A DNA stretch of 64,000 nt from contig BCKC01000005.1 in assembly GCA_001600455.1 (NCBI GenBank), forward strand, positions 248,001 to 312,000. Reading direction: 5' to 3'. Positions 45,737 through 57,330 of this stretch are shown in pieces (the first letter of the stretch is position 1; each line of letters opens with the position of its first letter). The translations under genes were made by a program, and so were the position numbers. The DNA comes from Endocalyx cinctus. Its lineage: Eukaryota; Ascomycota; Sordariomycetes; Amphisphaeriales; Apiosporaceae. The notes under the pieces are model-generated. The model made no database searches. It was not told the DNA's origin and saw nothing but the letters and a program-made list of their open reading frames with translations.

Positions 45737-47854
45737 ATGCGTACGCCTTCATCTAACTATATGAAAGCTCGAGATCTTGTCTGTGCTAAATGTTGGAGCG
45801 AATTATTCGATACCCTGATCTTTGAGGAGCTTTTCGCACAAAGCCCCGATGTCAAGGCCAAGTACCAACACGAACTTGTAGTCAAGACAACGGCTAAAAA
45901 TATAAATAGGTCCGCAAGCTTAGGATGTAACTGGTGCAGATATATTAGTATCTTTGTTGAAGACGCGCTAAACGAAGAGGCCAGTGTTGTAGTAACGCTT
46001 TCTCCTACTGCATTTCCTGCGGCCACGCCGAAAGGACAAAATATTCTATATCTTAACATTTCGTGTCCGACTCCATCGAGCTCTGGGGCGTCTTTATCGC
46101 TACATGCTTTCACAGCCGCAGATGACGAGGCGGCTAGGTACGTCACAGCTCGACCCGTGCAAACTGATGTCGGAAGCGAAGACGCGTATTACCAAATGAG
46201 GCGGTGGTTCAGTGAATGCCGAGACCATGAAACTTGCTCCAACCTGGAGAAAGACTCGCCACTTCCTACACGGGTTATCGAAGTCAATCCTGCCCACCAA
46301 CAAGCACCTCGAGTGATCGAGTCTCGGGGGCTGAGGGGAGTATACGCAACTTTGTCGTATTGTTGGGGTACGGACCCCTTTGAGACTCTTCGTGGATCAA
46401 ATTACGAAAAGCTCAAGGCGGGCCTCGATATGGATACACTGCCCGCCGTCATCCGTGACGCTATCATGATATGTCGGAGAGTGTCAATTCCGTATATATG
46501 GATAGATGCACTCTGCATCTGCCAAGATTCGGAAGAAAAAGCGGAGGAAATAGCACAGATGAGGCATATTTACGCATCTTCGGTAGTCACCATCGTCGCG
46601 GCTTCTTCAAAAAGTGTGTTTGGAGGACTTCTACAAGATCGCCAACACTCGGAGCTCGTATACCGGGTCCCCTTCCGCGTCCGTCCCGGGATATTCGGAA
46701 CTATGTCCGTCAATGAGCTGGAGGGGGCAGCTTACGATGAGCGGTTCGAGCCCATTGCGAAACGGGCATGGACAATGCAGGAGCAGGTACTCTCCCAACG
46801 AACCCTTACGTTTGCTACGCACACCATGATATGGAACTGCGGCGCCGGCGCGAGGACTTTTGGAGACTCTTTACACTTTCCGTACGACCTCGATAGCGGC
46901 CACAACGATTACGACGAGAAGTACAGTCTCAATATCAACTCACTCCTCATATCAAAAGAAGAAGCCAGTTCTCATAATAGCAAAGCATTGAGCTGCTGGC
47001 TGCGTCTAATAACAGCTTATTCTCTCCGTAGCGCTAGTCTCCAGCAGGACAAATTACTCGCGGTGGCAGGTATCGCGTCTCACCCTTCCTTCTCATCAAA
47101 TCTAGGGCCGCGATACTTTGCGGGCATGTGGGAATATGATTTCGTGAAGCAGCTGACGTGGTGTGTCTCGGAGACGCACAGGACGCTGCCCTCGGGCGAG
47201 AAATTTCATGTTTACAGACCGGAGGTTTACAGAGCACCTTCATGGTCGTGGGCTAGCTTAGAAGGAGGTAGTATAACATGGAACTACACGTACGATAATG
47301 ACGAAGACGAGGAAGATGAGGAGCCAGAGATCATATGCGAAATAATCGAATGCTCGACCACGGCTAAATTACCTGACTTGAACCCTTTTGGAGAAGTTCT
47401 TGACGGGTATTTGCGATTGAAAGGCCCTCTGAGGAAAGCATGGTTTAGCCCAGAAACGTCCAATGTTCTTTTCCTTCCCGTACAAGCCTCCGCCGACCAC
47501 GCCGACCTAGACGAGAAAGATACCGCCATCGTTTCTTTTGAGATGGCGTGGAAGACACATGTCGATAAATATGCCGAAAAATATCCGGATTTTAACCCCG
47601 AAAAGGATATGGAAGATGTTTATAACTATGGCTATGAAGACAATGAGGGAATCCGCGATGAATCAAGATTTACTAAACCGATGATGGTATTATGTATTGG
47701 TGTAGCACGCGAGGTGAACGGGGTAAAGGGATTGATTCTCAGGTCCTTCAAAGGAGATGGGGATGAGGTTGTACATAGACGGGTTGGACTTTTCATGAGA
47801 GGGAATGTCAAAGAGTTTGCTAAATTGCCCAGTCAAGAGGTTACTATCTTTTAA
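45737..47854 (+). CDS. Heterokaryon incompatibility (HET) domain protein
   Basis: A single exon gives 705 residues when the first in-frame ATG, at 45737, is used; upstream codons in frame lack an ATG. An N-terminal Cys-containing region (LVCAKCWSELF, GCNWCRYI) is common in this group. The three HET-core blocks are present: VYATLSYCWGTDP (about residues 202-214), LPAVIRDAIMICRRVSIPYI followed by WIDALCICQDS, and RAWTMQEQVLSQRTLTF. The C-terminal part has APSWSWASLEGG and a diverged tail. HET-domain proteins trigger cell death after fusion of incompatible strains and are TIR-like in fold. No NACHT or WD repeats are attached. Such genes are typical of variable, accessory regions, which fits this part of the window. 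Confidence 0.93.
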   Translation: MRTPSSNYMKARDLVCAKCWSELFDTLIFEELFAQSPDVKAKYQHELVVKTTAKNINRSASLGCNWCRYISIFVEDALNEEASVVVTLSPTAFPAATPKGQNILYLNISCPTPSSSGASLSLHAFTAADDEAARYVTARPVQTDVGSEDAYYQMRRWFSECRDHETCSNLEKDSPLPTRVIEVNPAHQQAPRVIESRGLRGVYATLSYCWGTDPFETLRGSNYEKLKAGLDMDTLPAVIRDAIMICRRVSIPYIWIDALCICQDSEEKAEEIAQMRHIYASSVVTIVAASSKSVFGGLLQDRQHSELVYRVPFRVRPGIFGTMSVNELEGAAYDERFEPIAKRAWTMQEQVLSQRTLTFATHTMIWNCGAGARTFGDSLHFPYDLDSGHNDYDEKYSLNINSLLISKEEASSHNSKALSCWLRLITAYSLRSASLQQDKLLAVAGIASHPSFSSNLGPRYFAGMWEYDFVKQLTWCVSETHRTLPSGEKFHVYRPEVYRAPSWSWASLEGGSITWNYTYDNDEDEEDEEPEIICEIIECSTTAKLPDLNPFGEVLDGYLRLKGPLRKAWFSPETSNVLFLPVQASADHADLDEKDTAIVSFEMAWKTHVDKYAEKYPDFNPEKDMEDVYNYGYEDNEGIRDESRFTKPMMVLCIGVAREVNGVKGLILRSFKGDGDEVVHRRVGLFMRGNVKEFAKLPSQEVTIF

Positions 47855-48563
47855 GCGACGTTCGAGCGATAATTAGTCTTGCAAAAAGCATCAACGGTAG
47901 AAAATAGAATCAAAGCGGACTAAGCAGTTTCCCTCAGCAATTTTGTGACGGAGAAGTCGGACAGCATTTCGGAACTCTAATATTCAGGGGTGGCAGCAAT
48001 CTCGCCAAAACGGTCTGAGAGATTGACCAATTCTAGAGATAGATATTATGGGCCTGGAAGGATCATAAATAGGGTGCTAAGCTCCCGCTCGAATCATAGA
48101 AGTAGATATTTCCTTAAGCCAAATCTAGAAATATCTACATAGTACACTTTATATAATTATCAAGCTCCCAATTCACCTCTGCAAGCTTTAACGCGTTCAT
48201 AACATGTTTGGCAGATATGCCTTATTCCCTTCAAAGGTTAAACCGTCTTTTTTTTTTTTTAAAGAGGTTCGTTATTCTATATATAGCCATTCCTAAGATC
48301 TTGTCCTAATGATACCAAATCTGGTAAGATGCAAGATATAAATACAGTAAGAAAAAATTCTTCAAGCCTAAAGAGATTGTACTCATCCACAGCATCTGAT
48401 AGCATTACTGCCTCCAATTCTGCGCTTGGTAACTGACTTAACGTTAAATTTTAACCTAAGTTATCCAAGCAGGTTTATAACAACTGGTATACAATTTTTT
48501 TTCTTAATATATACGTAAGGTTTAAAATAGCTCCTAACTCCACGCCTTTAAGTATCGATGTAA
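47855..48563. other. Convergent intergenic spacer
   Basis: About 700 bp of AT-rich DNA between the stops of the HET and CorA-like genes. It contains an ordinary poly-T run near 48250. Nothing else is supported. Confidence 0.4.
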
Positions 48564-50656
48564 TTAACCCGAAGAGAGGGCGAACAAAACAATAATTACC
48601 GCATATATTATTGGTAGACATCGTATTAACAAATTTCCTGAAATTATCAAACGACGCAATATTCTACCCACAATTATCGTATAGGGAAACGCGACAAGTA
48701 TTCCAACAAAAGTTATCGTAATCGTTTTCCAAGTAAAGTTTGCATTGGAGTTTACTTTAATGGTAGAAACAATTGTTTCTGTTAAGTTACGTGTACTGGG
48801 TGAAATGCTCTCAAGTGTAGCATTTGTCCAATTTGAAAACCCCTGAGGCCCTTCAGGAGGACGTACATCAACGTTCATTCCGAATAGACTAGTCGTAAAC
48901 GTGAGGGGCAAGAACACACTTGCTAAAAGCGAAAGTCTAGAAAGACCGAGGTCTTGCTTGAGTTGGAAGTGTTGGCGCAAGATCGTCTGGATGTTGCGGA
49001 TATTTTCTTCGAGATTTCTTAACGCATGATCTAGGTGCTCCAAGTCTTTCACCAAAGTGTCCAATTTATCTTTTGACAAGTGGAATACGCGACGTATCTG
49101 ATCTGGAGTATCTTGACTTATCGGCTGGGCAAGAAGCTTAACCACCTCTAGTGCGTGCTTTACTCCGTTGTGTGCGTCCTTGCGAGAATCTTCCAGGTGC
49201 AATATAAAACCTAGATGCCTCGTCGATGGCCATTTTCGTCCATCTTTATGCTAGAAAGTGTGAAAAAATATTCAGAAACATCTCACATGACACTACTTAC
49301 AATCACTGATATCTCCTCGTGACAGTCGCTGGTGAATATGGTGGTTTCTTCAATTAGAATATCGAATACCTGGAAGACTGAAAACACGGCTTCTTTTGCA
49401 GGCGACCAGTTGTGGACAGTTGTTTCCGTTTGCGCGACTACTGCCCCTAAGAGTTTATTCGCGTCGCGTCGCTCCCGAAATAATTCATGCATTCGATTAG
49501 ATTGAAAAGCAATAACAAGACGGGCTTGGTTCTCTTCAGATTCGGGCAGGTGTATCACTATTTGGGCATATTCAGGCACTGGCAAGTGTTTATGAGGAGG
49601 CTCTTCCGCATGTAATCCCTTGAGTGATCGTATAATCGATATCCAATAAGCTTTGGAGAAGGCGTACGTTATAAAAAAAAAATATGTTGTGAAGGAGGGG
49701 TATGGTATGGTGAAGGAGGGGTATGGTATGAAATGCGTGCAATTGTAGTGCCAAAAGAGGAAGATCTGGTTGTTGGCACAAATCGGGTCCAGATTCCCTG
49801 GCTCCGTCAGGGCCGCTGCCCATCGAATTCTTGCCCCGTCTCTGGATGATGGTACAGGCGTCAAGTGATTAGATTCCCTCATTGATGGGGGTAAAGATGG
49901 TGCTGGCCAAGCAAGGTGATGCCCGTAGAATACTCCGTTGTAGCGCGGCCATCGACTCCAATCAATATCTATGCCCCAGGCTCGAGCCAGGGCAATTTTC
50001 ATTACAGAACATATCATATAACCATGCACCAAAACACTAATCAAGTAATTATTAATAGGAAGACCACATAAAACTGAGAGAAGGTGAGCTGGCTACATAC
50101 ACTAGTTGACACCTGTCAGGGTTTCTTGATTGTAACTTGTTAACAATCTCACAAGCCCATTCGAACACCTTGTAATTATCGTTGCACAGTTTGTGATCTG
50201 TACGATTCTTAGCGATAGAGTTTCAAAATATGATTTGGTATTATTACCTGCATCTTGTTTGCTTACGCTGTCATCCCCCTCTGGGGGCACAAACGTCCAA
50301 AGCGACAACTTGCTAGCATAAGAAAAATTCATTTCAATCTTGAAGGGTACCCCAAGAAATATCCTTAAAAATCTCCTTACTCGAGGTTCGAAATATGACT
50401 TAATATTATATCCTTTTTTACGAGTATATGCTTTGAGGAGTTTTGAAAGAAATTTCTGGTCGTCGACTGAAGTTAAATCTTCCGACTCCTGAAGCAAAAG
50501 GTCTTCGATAGCATCATAACTGACTCGGTCGCTGGGTTTGTATGCGTGTAAGAATCGTTGGAATAATTGACACAGGAGGTTGGAATATTCTTTGGCTCGA
50601 CTGTTAACGGGAGATTCTTCACGAAACTCTGACCTAGGCAGCTGAGCGTCCGACAT
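48564..50656 (-). CDS. CorA-like membrane protein with a GMN motif
   Basis: Three exons, 50656-50103, 50036-49301 and 49250-48564, keep frame (introns 66 and 50 bp) and give 658 residues. Residues 1-180 are charged with no named motif. The middle part contains conserved-looking blocks (PPHKHLPVPEYAQIVIHLPE; WSPAKEAVFSVFQVFDILIE). Exon 3 begins HKDGRKWPSTRHLGFILHLE and contains a long helix (LDTLVKDLEHLDHALRNLEE) and then LASVFLPLTFTTSLFGMNV, the signature GMN of the CorA Mg2+ transporter superfamily, plus a second hydrophobic helix. CorA channels transport Mg2+. Here the N-terminal part is unlike known transporters, so the role is uncertain. A 21 bp tandem duplication at 49690-49730 encodes IPYPSFT twice. 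The exon 1-2 junction is the least certain. Confidence 0.72.
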
Positions 50657-52340
50657 GATGACTTGATTGCTGTTTAAAAATATAATAATAACTGAAAACG
50701 CTTTGGCGCTGGTGTGGATATAAGGTTGTGAGAGATCAGAGGTAAAAAAGTATAAGATGTAGCATAGATCAGTCGCAGGCTATTGGCTGGTAGTTCGAAT
50801 AGTATATATTTAAGTCTTAAATAATAATTATATTGATTCTTATCTCTTTTGTATGGGAGTATTTCCTAGTTTATATATGCAATTGTTCGATATACCTAGC
50901 CTGATACCTACTTCTTCCTCCGAATAGTTGCGCCACCTGAAAGATTGATCCAGTGAAGGCAACAGGATATGACCGCTCAACAAAACGCTGCTAGGTGGGG
51001 TGGGTAACAATTTTGATTGGGAGGTATTAGTGTGTGCGAACAATTAAGTGCTGCATGGAAGACCCTTGTCACTCTGACGGCTTCTTTCTCACGTGCAGAG
51101 TTTTATATACCAACGCAGATGCTCTTCCAAGCGGCAAAAAACGAAAAGCGGTAAGTCATTTCGCTGCTTCTAATTGGTGCTACGGATCATCCATGGCGTT
51201 CCAGTACATATGTCGGCTAGCAGTCGCATTTTGGGGGCTACGTAGATGCTTACCATTGAATTTATTAACTTGCAGCAATAGACCAGCGCTGAACTTTGGC
51301 TGGGGCCCTAGTTTTATTTTAAACACTGTAGAGAGGACTTGGAGTCTATCAATGTGTGATTGGGTTCGGCTACCAAGAAAAGGAGCCTGAAATACTAGGT
51401 GATCTCGATGTTAACTAATGTTACCCAGGCGCGTGCTGCATTGCCGCGAGGAACACGGCCTTGCCTCAACACCCACACTTGACGACGATAATGACTCGGA
51501 CAGCGGCGACGTGTCAATATAGGGTAGTAGTGGTGCGGTCTCTCATAATTACTGAAGAGTATGGACAGGAAAAATCAGACCAACTCTGCTGATCAAATGA
51601 CAGAACGAAATATACTGGGTGTAGAGAGGAAATATATAACGAACTCAAGGGATGGTAATTACACGTAGAATGGATTCAACATCTCTTAACTAGATCTATT
51701 TTAGTTATTAATCATTACTATTACTTAGTAGAAAGAAGTAAAAACATAACCAATCCTTGATGAAAAAATGAGAAGACAATGAGATGTACATGGGATATTT
51801 CAAGCTAGTTAGTATTAAAAATAAATAAAATAAATGTTTTTCTTTATATGCGGGGTCCCCCACTCAGTAACTAAAAGTGGTATTATCAATGATTAGATAT
51901 TCCCATGAGCCTGCAGCGTGTTGATACAGTTGTTGATTATACTTGAATATCGCGGCTTTTCGTGAAGTTGTCTTTCTATTTCTTATCCCGATAGCCTCGC
52001 CTTTACATCGTGTACTAAACTTATTTCGGGTCATAACAAATGTAAAGCATAAGATTAAGTTAGTTTTTATTATGATAATGATAGTCCTCTAAAACTGCGA
52101 ATAATTGATTTGAATACTAGGGATAATATCTTCCCAGGGTTATCAATTCAACACGGTCTAATAATATTAGCTAGAAGGTAAAGTCGGGAGACAGCGGTGT
52201 CCAGTAGCCACGAGGAGACTTGCCGCTCTAACGGTTTATTGATAGTAGATCATGTCACTTAAATGCAACCGATATGAACCAGAGTAGTTGAAATATTTAT
52301 CACACCCAAAGATTGGTGGCTCAATTGTAATTCTTGTAAC
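50657..52340. other. Intergenic region with a possible exon relic
   Basis: About 1.7 kb. At 51430-51522 a segment after a TTACCCAG acceptor-like site reads EEHGLASTPTLDDDNDSDSG and then DVSI and a stop, which looks like the end of a coding exon. At 51100-51150 a frame with a GTAAGT donor may be its partner. Neither can be assigned. The rest is AT-rich. Confidence 0.35.
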
Positions 52341-52590
52341 GGCTTTAGACTCCTACCCCACGCCAAGATCGATCTCATGCTCCCATGGGACTCCCATAGG
52401 TGCATGCTAAATCCCATATGATTTCCATGGGAATAAAAAAAAAAAGAGAAAAAGAATGTAAAATAATTATTATCGAATATAAAATCCATAAGTTCTTTTT
52501 TTTTTTTTTTTTTTTTTGAAGTCTTGTAAGAGTAAACTTCCCCCGATGGAAAGGTCGTGTAGTCCCATGGGATCCCATTATAAAGCCCTA
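52341..52590 (+). repeat. MITE-like element copy D (complete, about 250 bp)
   Basis: Left end GGCTTTAGACTCCTACCCCA, right end ATCCCATTATAAAGCCCTA, whose reverse complement begins TAGGGCTTTATAATGGGAT. The interior has repeated CCCATGGGA palindromes, an A-rich run at 52435-52455 and a T-rich run at 52495-52517. No coding capacity. Confidence 0.65.
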
Positions 52591-53323
52591 ATTTTTGCGT
52601 CATTTTTGTACTCAACACTGACCGGTTAAGGCCACTATAATATCCATAATATATACCTCTACCGACATGTAAATATCCAGTCCTATCAAAGGTAAAGCGG
52701 ATATTTGTTTCAGTTACACAGACTGTAGATAACTATGCAGCGCTTAGTACTACCTACCTATTTGGGGTGTAGATGCAGGCTCGGGAACTCCAGGTTGTCT
52801 GAACTCCTGTTGATACTCGTCATAATGAGAGATTCCCTGGCATTGTTCAAGACGGATGAGTTTGCGATCTTCATCAGCTGTTTAGTGTGCAACTCGACTG
52901 TGATCGGCATGATTGCCCGAACCCTAAAGCGGCGGCAATCAAGTAGCAGATGAGGTACTCCCTCCAATATTTATATGCGTTTATAGGATTGGCGATACTC
53001 GAAAGCGTCTAGATTCAGGGTCATAACTCGTAAATAGTCACAACCTTCTCCACAATGCCTATAATGTTCTCGTGCACTAACGCCCCCACGTTCGGCAGGC
53101 TATGATTCTTAATCAAAAACGCATTCGTCACTGACGACTTGCTCATGCAGGGTTTCACGGGGATAACTAGCGCCAGTTAGAGGCTGTGAGGAGTGTGGGG
53201 TGCAAGGAGACAGAACCAAATGATTATTGTAGTTGCTTATTCGAGCAATTTGACGAGGCCTTTAGGAAGGCCATCAATCCTGGAACCATCGTGGTACAAG
53301 GTCAAATCTCGATATCAGCCATG
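52591..53323. other. Intergenic region
   Basis: 730 bp between two MITE-like copies. The short frames on each strand at 52735-52967 overlap each other and lack motifs. No gene seen. Confidence 0.35.
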
Positions 53324-53410
53324 GGGCTTTACCCTCCCATCCCACACCAGGTCTCCATGCCCATAGGACTTCCATTGGGGCATAAATTTTCAACATTTCC
53401 GGGGAGCTTA
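53324..53410 (+). repeat. MITE-like element copy E (5' end)
   Basis: GGGCTTTACCCTCCCATCCC followed by ACACCAGGTCTCCATGCCC and CTTCCATTGGGG matches the left ends of the other copies. The right end was not found before the assembly gap. Confidence 0.5.
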
Positions 53411-53966
53411 GGATACTTCATAGACAATTTCGAATGCTACGATTCCCAGCTTGTTTGCGCACGTCGATAATTAATACACATATTCACAAGGTCTAGCCTT
53501 GGACAAGTAAGCGTCTTTAAAAGCAAATAGTTCTCTATGAACTAAGATACTCTTCCATTTAAGATCGATATATAGTATTGGATCTAAATTTCTCAGTCGA
53601 CTGGATCAGCGACGTGATCCAGTTGATGAGACGCCAGATTTCAAAGAGGGTGCCTATGGCCGTGAACTTGATCAGAATCAATATGAATGAGACCACTGGA
53701 GGTGTTCACTTCTGAAGAGCAGAAGAGATTATCGACGATGAAATCGATTCACGAAAAATATACTTACCTCAATTTAGAGCACCAGGAAGCATCATCACAG
53801 AAGGCTTGGTAAAATAGGAAGAGAGTACTACGAGTGCTATGAACGTCCATCCGATTAATACCTAATTACGCGGTTTATTTTTGAACATGGGGTTTAGCGT
53901 TTGATGTAATCGCCCATCTCGTTTTTTCGATGCTTATTATTAAAATAGTGAGTTTTTTTTTTTTTT
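53411..53966. other. Intergenic region before the assembly gap
   Basis: About 555 bp. It contains a short palindrome ACTGGATCA/TGATCCAGT at 53598-53622 and ends in a T run that enters the gap. No gene. Confidence 0.35.
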
Positions 53967-54214
53967 NNNNNNNNNNNNNNNNNNNNNNNNNNNNNNNNNN
54001 NNNNNNNNNNNNNNNNNNNNNNNNNNNNNNNNNNNNNNNNNNNNNNNNNNNNNNNNNNNNNNNNNNNNNNNNNNNNNNNNNNNNNNNNNNNNNNNNNNNN
54101 NNNNNNNNNNNNNNNNNNNNNNNNNNNNNNNNNNNNNNNNNNNNNNNNNNNNNNNNNNNNNNNNNNNNNNNNNNNNNNNNNNNNNNNNNNNNNNNNNNNN
54201 NNNNNNNNNNNNNN
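53967..54214. other. Assembly gap (248 N)
   Basis: Undetermined bases. Flanked on the left by a run of T and, shortly to the right, by a long polypurine tract, so a hard-to-sequence simple repeat is the likely cause. Confidence 0.95.
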
Positions 54215-54254
54215 GGGGATGATGAGCTTGCATGAAAACAATTGCCAAGTGACA

Positions 54255-54340
54255 CCCCAAAAAGAAAAAAAAAAGAACAGACAGAGGGAGGGGGAGAAGG
54301 AGAGGGGGAGGGAAGAAGAGAAAGAGAGGAGGCCGCGGAA
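54255..54340 (+). repeat. Polypurine tract next to the gap
   Basis: From 54255 to about 54332 the plus strand is almost entirely A and G (runs of A, then GGGAGGGGGAGAAGGAGAGG-type sequence), broken by only two C. It is a low-complexity tract. Confidence 0.7.
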
Positions 54341-55977
54341 ATCAATACAAAATTGGAAAAACCAACAGTGGGAAGAAATTGTGACTGTTGGGTTGTATGA
54401 TGTTAGCCAGCAGTTCCAATACATCGTAGTTCTCAGATGAATGAACTGGAATGACGGTAATTGTTCCAGCGTTAAGCATGTTGCCTAAGTATGTTATTCG
54501 CACTTTTTTGCGTGGCAGGCCACATTTATGCGCACCTAGGAAGGAAAAAATGGCTCGGGAAACAACAAGTAGGTCATGGGTGCATTCAAAATATATAAGC
54601 AGCGTATTTTGAAACGTCCCTACGTATTTTTTTCTTTGTTCACTTTGAGTACGAATGCAAAAAACGAATGAGAAGTATAATTACTTGGCAGGAGTGGTGC
54701 ACTGCCGCAGAAATCGGGCGGTAATAATGCTTCTACTTGAGGGTAAGTCCAGATACATAACAATGCCTAAATACCTAGATGTACATGAGGTTCATCTATC
54801 TCTGAGATGATATTAATTTAGGTTAGGTATACATTTTTTGGGGTTAATTATATTGTAGGTGATTATGCAGCAAATAGACACCAATACTTATCGCACTATC
54901 TTCGCAGGTACTTTCTATGATTTTTAAACAATAATTGAGAATTCTACGCTCGACATAATACTTCGAGACATCTTCGAAGTCCTGAGGAAAGAAAATATTT
55001 ATCTGGTTAAACTTTTGGTACCTTCTAGTACGAGTTCATAGGTTCTCAGGTGCGTGTAGGTGGTATTATATTAGGCGGTAAATTCTACCATTAGCACGTC
55101 CAGAACCTATCATTTAGCGAAAACACAGCACATTGAAAGGCCTCCAATTTTATTTTGTGTTATACGTATTGCAGTCTTTGCATAAATGTAACCCTATTCC
55201 TTTTTTTCTACTAAGAGTGCAAAAAGCTATACCCCTTAAAGTCGCATAAAGCTGCATGTCCACATAGGTAGTATCCGAGTCACGTGAGTAGCTGCGCCCC
55301 TTATCCTTCTCAGTAACAGCTTATAACAGTGACATACAAACTGAGTACGCCGTTGGTATCCGGAATTAGCGGGCGGTCTGAGTAGGACTGGTTATCGTAA
55401 TGGGTTGATATTTTAACTACGTGTCCAGCCTTGAACCATGTTGGCTGTCGTCGAAAAAAAGAGAACAAAGAAAAGTAGTTGGCAGAGCCTCCTTACCTCT
55501 ACAATACACCAATACAATATACCAATGATAGCTCTTCAAAATCTAAAATAGGAATATTTTGCTGGGTGTTAGGGCTCGTAGTTAGTAAAAGCTGGTGTAT
55601 ATCGTACTAACACACATATTTTGAAGCACTCTGTTCTTTGTTCACATTGATTTTTGCTCTCAGTTACTTCGTATTTTGACAATATGTTAGAACTCGTTAA
55701 TCCACATTATCGTCGAGACGCCTCTGTCTTGTACGAATTCCTGGAAACTATCAACTATATAAGATGTAGTCAATCATGTCGTTCCCACGGGAATATCATA
55801 CTCATCAGCATTCTCATTCTCAAATCTTCTTATTTTACCAATATCAAACTCAGTCCCCATTACCACCACTATACCGCAACCCCAAAAAGAAAAAAATATC
55901 ACAGGGACAAGTCTTCCGTAATTATCCACACAACCATCCCTATCGTGACATAGCCGAAGCAATTCTACCTAGAAAAT
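54341..55977. other. Intergenic region
   Basis: About 1.6 kb of AT-rich sequence, no supported gene. The 77-codon frame at 55776-56009 (HYHTHQHSHS-like His/Ser-rich start) overlaps the small Cys-rich frame and was not called. Confidence 0.35.
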
Positions 55978-56181
55978 ATGCCTTTGTATCAACGATCCAG
56001 CAACAGTAGTCGCTCGAACCGCACTCGACGAGAGACTTGTTCAGGGTGCACCGGTTCAGGTGTTGTGGCAACTTACTGTCCCCACGTCTTCGGCGGCCAA
56101 TGCGCCGGGAGCAGATGCCATCAGGGAATCATCACGACTATCTGCACCCGTTGCAACGGAAGAACGACCGTGTCTGTCTAG
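55978..56181 (+). CDS. Possible zinc-knuckle microprotein with CxxCxGxG repeats
   Basis: A 67-residue frame from ATG at 55978 has four cysteine pairs in a regular layout: CSGCTGSGVV, then TYCPHVFGGQCAG, then SRCHQGIITTICTRCNGRTT. CxxCxGxG is the zinc-binding knuckle of DnaJ-type cysteine-rich domains, and the protein is little more than that knuckle preceded by a Ser/Arg-rich 18-residue head. I do not recognise a named family. The ordered spacing (C-x2-C, C, C, C, C-x2-C) argues for a real protein despite its length. It has no neighbours that hint at its role. The open question is whether it is expressed, or is the last exon of a longer gene. Confidence 0.5.
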   Translation: MPLYQRSSNSSRSNRTRRETCSGCTGSGVVATYCPHVFGGQCAGSRCHQGIITTICTRCNGRTTVSV

Positions 56182-56965
56182 TTCATTCGTTTCCAGTCGT
56201 TGCCATGATGATAAACAACCCCCCTTTCCTTGATTTGGTTTGGCTTGCTGCTTTTTGATATCATAGGTGCGAATTTTTGACAACAGACATTCGATTAGGG
56301 GAAAAAAAGGGATTAGGATAGATAGCGTAGAACGTACGGAGTTGAGCATAGGATGTAGAGCACCTTTGAATGTTATTATGATTGGGTTTCAGGACGTCGT
56401 AGGCTGCGCAGGGAACATCTATAATAGATATCCTAACTGAACCGTACTTGCACAGCTACCAAGCAACTTTCTGACCATCAGTTCTCAGATTGGCCACTCT
56501 TTAAACCATCCACTTCACACTCCTTCATAACGTATCATTAGATAATCACTCGCTAAACAATACTACTTAGATTCCTTCATTGCTAATCATTAGATAGTCA
56601 GTCCCTCGCTAAATAATACAAGTTACATTCCCTCATATGATAACTGTGTTCCTCGCCGTTTTTGTTTCATGTGCTATGTATTAGTGTAGCAATCGTGATA
56701 TATACCCCTTTATCATCTTAGTGTTAGTTAGATATTTACAACATAGGTACCATCCAATCAGAGCCAACTTAGCTTTCCGTCACAGTGGTATCCCACCTTG
56801 GTCCAAGGGAAGTCACGTGGATAAATGAACAACGAACCAACCTTCTTTTCTGGGGTCTGTGCTTACTTCAGATAAATTTTATCTCCTTTTATGGTACTCC
56901 GTATTAATTTCTAACAATATGAAACTTTTATGAATTTCTCTTGAAAAGTTGGAAATAGTCACGTT
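56182..56965. other. Intergenic region
   Basis: 780 bp of AT-rich sequence. A ~50 bp imperfect direct repeat occurs at 56530-56590 and 56590-56640 (ATTCCTTCAT and ATTAGATA-type segments recur). No gene. Confidence 0.4.
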
Positions 56966-57198
56966 AACTTTACGCTCCCATCACCCATGCTCCCGCGGGA
57001 GTCCTATGGGTTTACAGACCCCCCAAGGGAGAAAAAGAGAAGAAATCGTCATAGCATAATCGATAATTCAAAAAAAAAAAAAAAAATCTTCAAACTTAGT
57101 TATATGCTTAATTATCTATTAAGTTTTGAAAAAGAAATTTCCGTAGGAGCTCTCGTGGGAGTAATTTCTTCCCCATGGAGTCCCATTGTAGAACCCTA
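56966..57198 (+). repeat. MITE-like element copy F (complete, about 233 bp)
   Basis: Left end ACTTTACGCTCCCATCACCC, right end GTCCCATTGTAGAACCCTA. The interior has CTCCCGCGGGAGTCC, an A run at 57070-57086 and a CTCGTGGGAG near the right end. Same architecture as copies C and D. Confidence 0.6.
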
Positions 57199-57330
57199 AG
57201 TTCTCGACTTCTGCGAGAGGATCGCATATTCATTATAAGACAAGAAACCTAACATCAAATTTACGCAACTACAGATTCCCCTTCTTCCTTAATAATTACA
57301 ACGGTTTCTAATCCCTTATTATTCCAACTA

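Noticed and set aside
53186..53470. 94-codon plus-strand frame
   Set aside because: Most of it is MITE-like copy E read in frame; no family motif.
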